64,000 nt of DNA. Source: Heterodera schachtii. Taxonomy: Eukaryota; Nematoda; Chromadorea; Rhabditida; Heteroderidae. This document shows positions 61,735-64,000 of the stretch, one piece after another. Location of the stretch: contig SIJG01000030.1 in NCBI GenBank assembly GCA_023374025.1, positions 291,178 to 355,177 of the forward strand. Direction: 5' to 3'. Positions within the stretch are counted from its first letter, which is position 1, and each line of letters starts with the position of its first letter. A model generated the notes under the pieces. The model was not told the DNA's origin, searched no databases, and worked only from the letters and a program-made list of their open reading frames with translations. The position numbers and the translations under genes are program-made.

Positions 61735-63420
61735 AACAATTGTCCTATTTTTTTCTCAAATTCAATCGAACCAAATTTTGTTGTTATTATAAAAATTTAA
61801 ATGTTTTATTTGCATTTGCTTAGAAAAAAAAACAAAAACAAAATTTTAAGGCACAGAAATATTTTTATTTAAATTATCTTTATAAATGCAAAGCTTTCAA
61901 AATGAATTTTGCGGTGCACCCCAAAACATCGTCGGAAGACTTTTTGAACCATAACTTTGTTCATTGTTTAATCAAATTAAGCATTATTGGGTTGTTCGGT
62001 AGCTCTGTGTGTTTATGATTAATTTGCAAAATTTCAAAAATTTTCGTTAAATTTCCAAAAAGTTATGGTCCAAAGATTGGTCGACGACGTTTTTTTTTGT
62101 CCTACTCCGATAATTTTGCCCTTTTAATTTTACTGTTTTATTTCTTTTCCCTAATTTTTTGTGTAAATACATATTAGTGGCCTATAATAATTCAAATTTA
62201 AAATTAAGAAAAGAATGATTAGTTAGACCTCGCATTTTGAGGCATATGACTTTTTTTCTGCGCATTAGTTCCGATATATTAAGCATAAATTAAGAATTTT
62301 CCACATGGTTTGGTGCTTCTACGTTGACCCTTTATTATGCCTTTTTTCATGCCTTTTGCGGAATTTTCGTACTTTTTCAATTTTTTCTTGCCTTTTATAG
62401 TACCTTTTTCGTTTTGGTGCTTTTATTGCAAGCTCTAATAAGCTAAGCTAAAATTCATAAATAAAATTGCATCAAATTAAAATTAACAAATAAAAATAAA
62501 GGAAATTTAAATAGTTGATTAGAGCATTTGTAAGAACAAGGTTTTTGCTTAAACAAAAATTATAAGAAAACAATAGGAATTTTCTTATTATTTAAAAAAA
62601 AAATATTATTTCCATTTTTTGTTTTCTTTCAATGCTCACCGATCCCTTTTATTATTTATATATTTTTATCTTTGTGAGAAAACAATTTTTGCTTAATTCA
62701 AATTACGCGAAATCATTTGCTGTTCTCATATATTTTTTAGGTCATCATTTTGCCGTATTTTTTTTATTGCCCTCCCCATAATTTAATTTATGTATAATTA
62801 ACCATCAAATAGTACATAAATTGTTCATTAAATTTTTCCATAGAACGCAGAGATTTTATTTTTCAACACTCGAATTCATACACTAATAAGTTGGGCCAGG
62901 ATTTGTATGGATTTTGTCCATATTTCCATTTTTACATCCATATTTCGGCATTTTCACTAAAAACTCGAAAAAGGCACGCCTAAAGATGGAAAATTTTTGG
63001 AAAATACTCTCTTAAAACCGAAAACTTTTGGAAAAAAGTGCAAAAAATTTTTCTTGAGCAAATTTCGTGTAAAAATTAATTTTTAGCAAATTTTTTTCTA
63101 GGTTAATATTTTTCAGTAAATAATGAATTTCATATTCTCAGTTTTGTTTCCAAATTAACAAAAAAAGCAAAATATAGTCAAAAAATTTTTGAATTTTCTT
63201 CTTTTTGTTTGATTTCGGTACCGGGATTCGAAGTTTGTCAAAATAATGTCAAATTACCCTTTTTAAGATTGTTCAGGCGCATGAAGTGATTTTGAACTAT
63301 GCTTCCGACGTTTTTGAAGCAATGTTCCGTTTTGTAAAGAAAGAAAGGGCGGAGAATGGTAAAAAATGAACACGGCTTAACATAATTTATCCATTAATTT
63401 ACCTGAATTTTTTAAATAAT
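61735..63420. other. AT-rich intergenic DNA with repeat remnants
   Basis: No gene seen. A loosely inverted pair (CGTCGGAAGACTTTTTGAAC near 61930 and GTTATGGTCCAAAGATTGGT near 62065) and the inverse copy of the GNAT-intron repeat (about 62890-63030) are present. Confidence 0.5.
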
Positions 63421-63429
63421 TATCTTCTA

Positions 63430-63668
63430 TTTCACTTATTAAAATTTTAATTAGACTCTGATAATTATCCTAATTAATTTTCAATTAGTGTCTATTAATT
63501 GCACTAATTAAATTTTTAATTAGATTCTGATAATTACCCTAATGAATTTTCAATTAGTCTATTAATTGCACTTATTAATTTTTAACTAACTCCTGATAAT
63601 TACTCTAATTAATTTTCAATTAGTCTCTCCTATTGCACTAATTAAATTTTAAATTAACCCTAATTAAT
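63430..63668. repeat. AT-rich ~75-bp tandem repeat
   Basis: Three units of the pattern CTGATAATTANCCTAATTAA, TTTTCAATTAGT, TATTAATTGCACTAATTAA. It directly precedes the next element end and may be linked to it. Confidence 0.7.
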
Positions 63669-63683
63669 CACCCCGAATTGATT

Positions 63684-63868
63684 GGCCGACATTTGCGGCG
63701 CTGACATTTGCGGCGCTGACACTTGCGGCGCAGACATTTGCGGCGCCCAGTCAAAGCGACACTTGCGGCGCAGACACTTGCGGCGAGGACATTTGCGGCG
63801 CCGACATTTGCGGCGCAGACACTTGCGGCGCCCAGTCAAAATGACATTTGCGGCGCAGAATTAAATGA
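63684..63868. mobile_element. End of an element with GACATTTGCGGCGCT tandem units
   Basis: Eleven or so units of GAC(A/G)(C/T)TTGCGGCGC type, interrupted twice by CCAGTCAAA(A/G). The arrangement equals the arms of the elements at 53960 and 54833. The opposite arm would lie beyond the window. Repetitive Ala/Arg or DICGAD frames are artefacts. Confidence 0.6.
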
Positions 63869-64000
63869 CCCCAAAAATTTGAACAATTTATTTAAGTTAA
63901 CAGATTGTTATTTTAAATAGTTTAATATTTAACAATGACACATTAACAAGAATTCTTCAACCTAATCCAAGGTTTCTATATGTCCTTATTTCTAAGAAAT

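Noticed and set aside
63682..63920. Frame with repeated DICGAD residues
   Set aside because: It translates the 15-bp tandem units of a transposon arm.

Overview
The window is nuclear DNA of a nematode, AT-rich and full of transposons. The diagnostic feature is a tandem array of spliced-leader 1 (SL1) RNA genes. Every unit carries an exact 22-nt SL1 exon followed by a GT splice donor, an Sm site and a 3' hairpin. A chemoreceptor-type 7TM gene with short nematode-like introns fits this. I cannot name the species.

Layout. (1) 1-10.9 kb: host DNA with small inverted-repeat transposons, a possible galectin-like gene, and a 3,459-bp segment tandemly duplicated (two full copies plus a partial third) that carries exons of an unidentified gene. 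(2) 10.9-16.87 kb and 39.06-44.8 kb: one SL1 array of about 613-bp units, 19 SL1 RNA genes in all. (3) 16,871-39,056: a 22,186-bp Maverick/Polinton (virus-like DNA transposon) inserted in one SL1 unit, with a 6-bp AGAGAG target duplication and 60-bp terminal inverted repeats. Removing the element and one AGAGAG restores a 612-bp unit. (4) 44.8-64 kb: host DNA with a GNAT acetyltransferase gene, a 7TM receptor gene missing its 5' part, and a stack of nested transposons.

The Maverick holds a compact, mostly minus-strand block that reads, from right to left: a 231-aa protein with an internal repeat, packaging ATPase, small basic protein, proline-rich protein, chromodomain integrase, penton-like protein with a long disordered insert, pX-like protein, major capsid protein, a secreted or membrane protein, adenain-type protease, and a multi-exon protein-primed DNA polymerase. 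Together these cover replication, integration, capsid assembly, maturation and packaging. The polymerase seems to be broken by frameshifts. A 3.5-kb segment from the right end is copied in the same orientation onto the left end, so the element's two ends differ and a truncated ATPase reads into the left inverted repeat.

The most novel signal outside the Maverick is a group of transposons whose inverted repeats are built from short tandem units. Several units start with GACATT (for example GACATTTCGCCAACT, GACATTATGACGCTGG, GACATTTGCGGCGCT). Two of these elements have 9- or 10-bp target duplications, and one contains further elements carrying zinc-finger-like genes.
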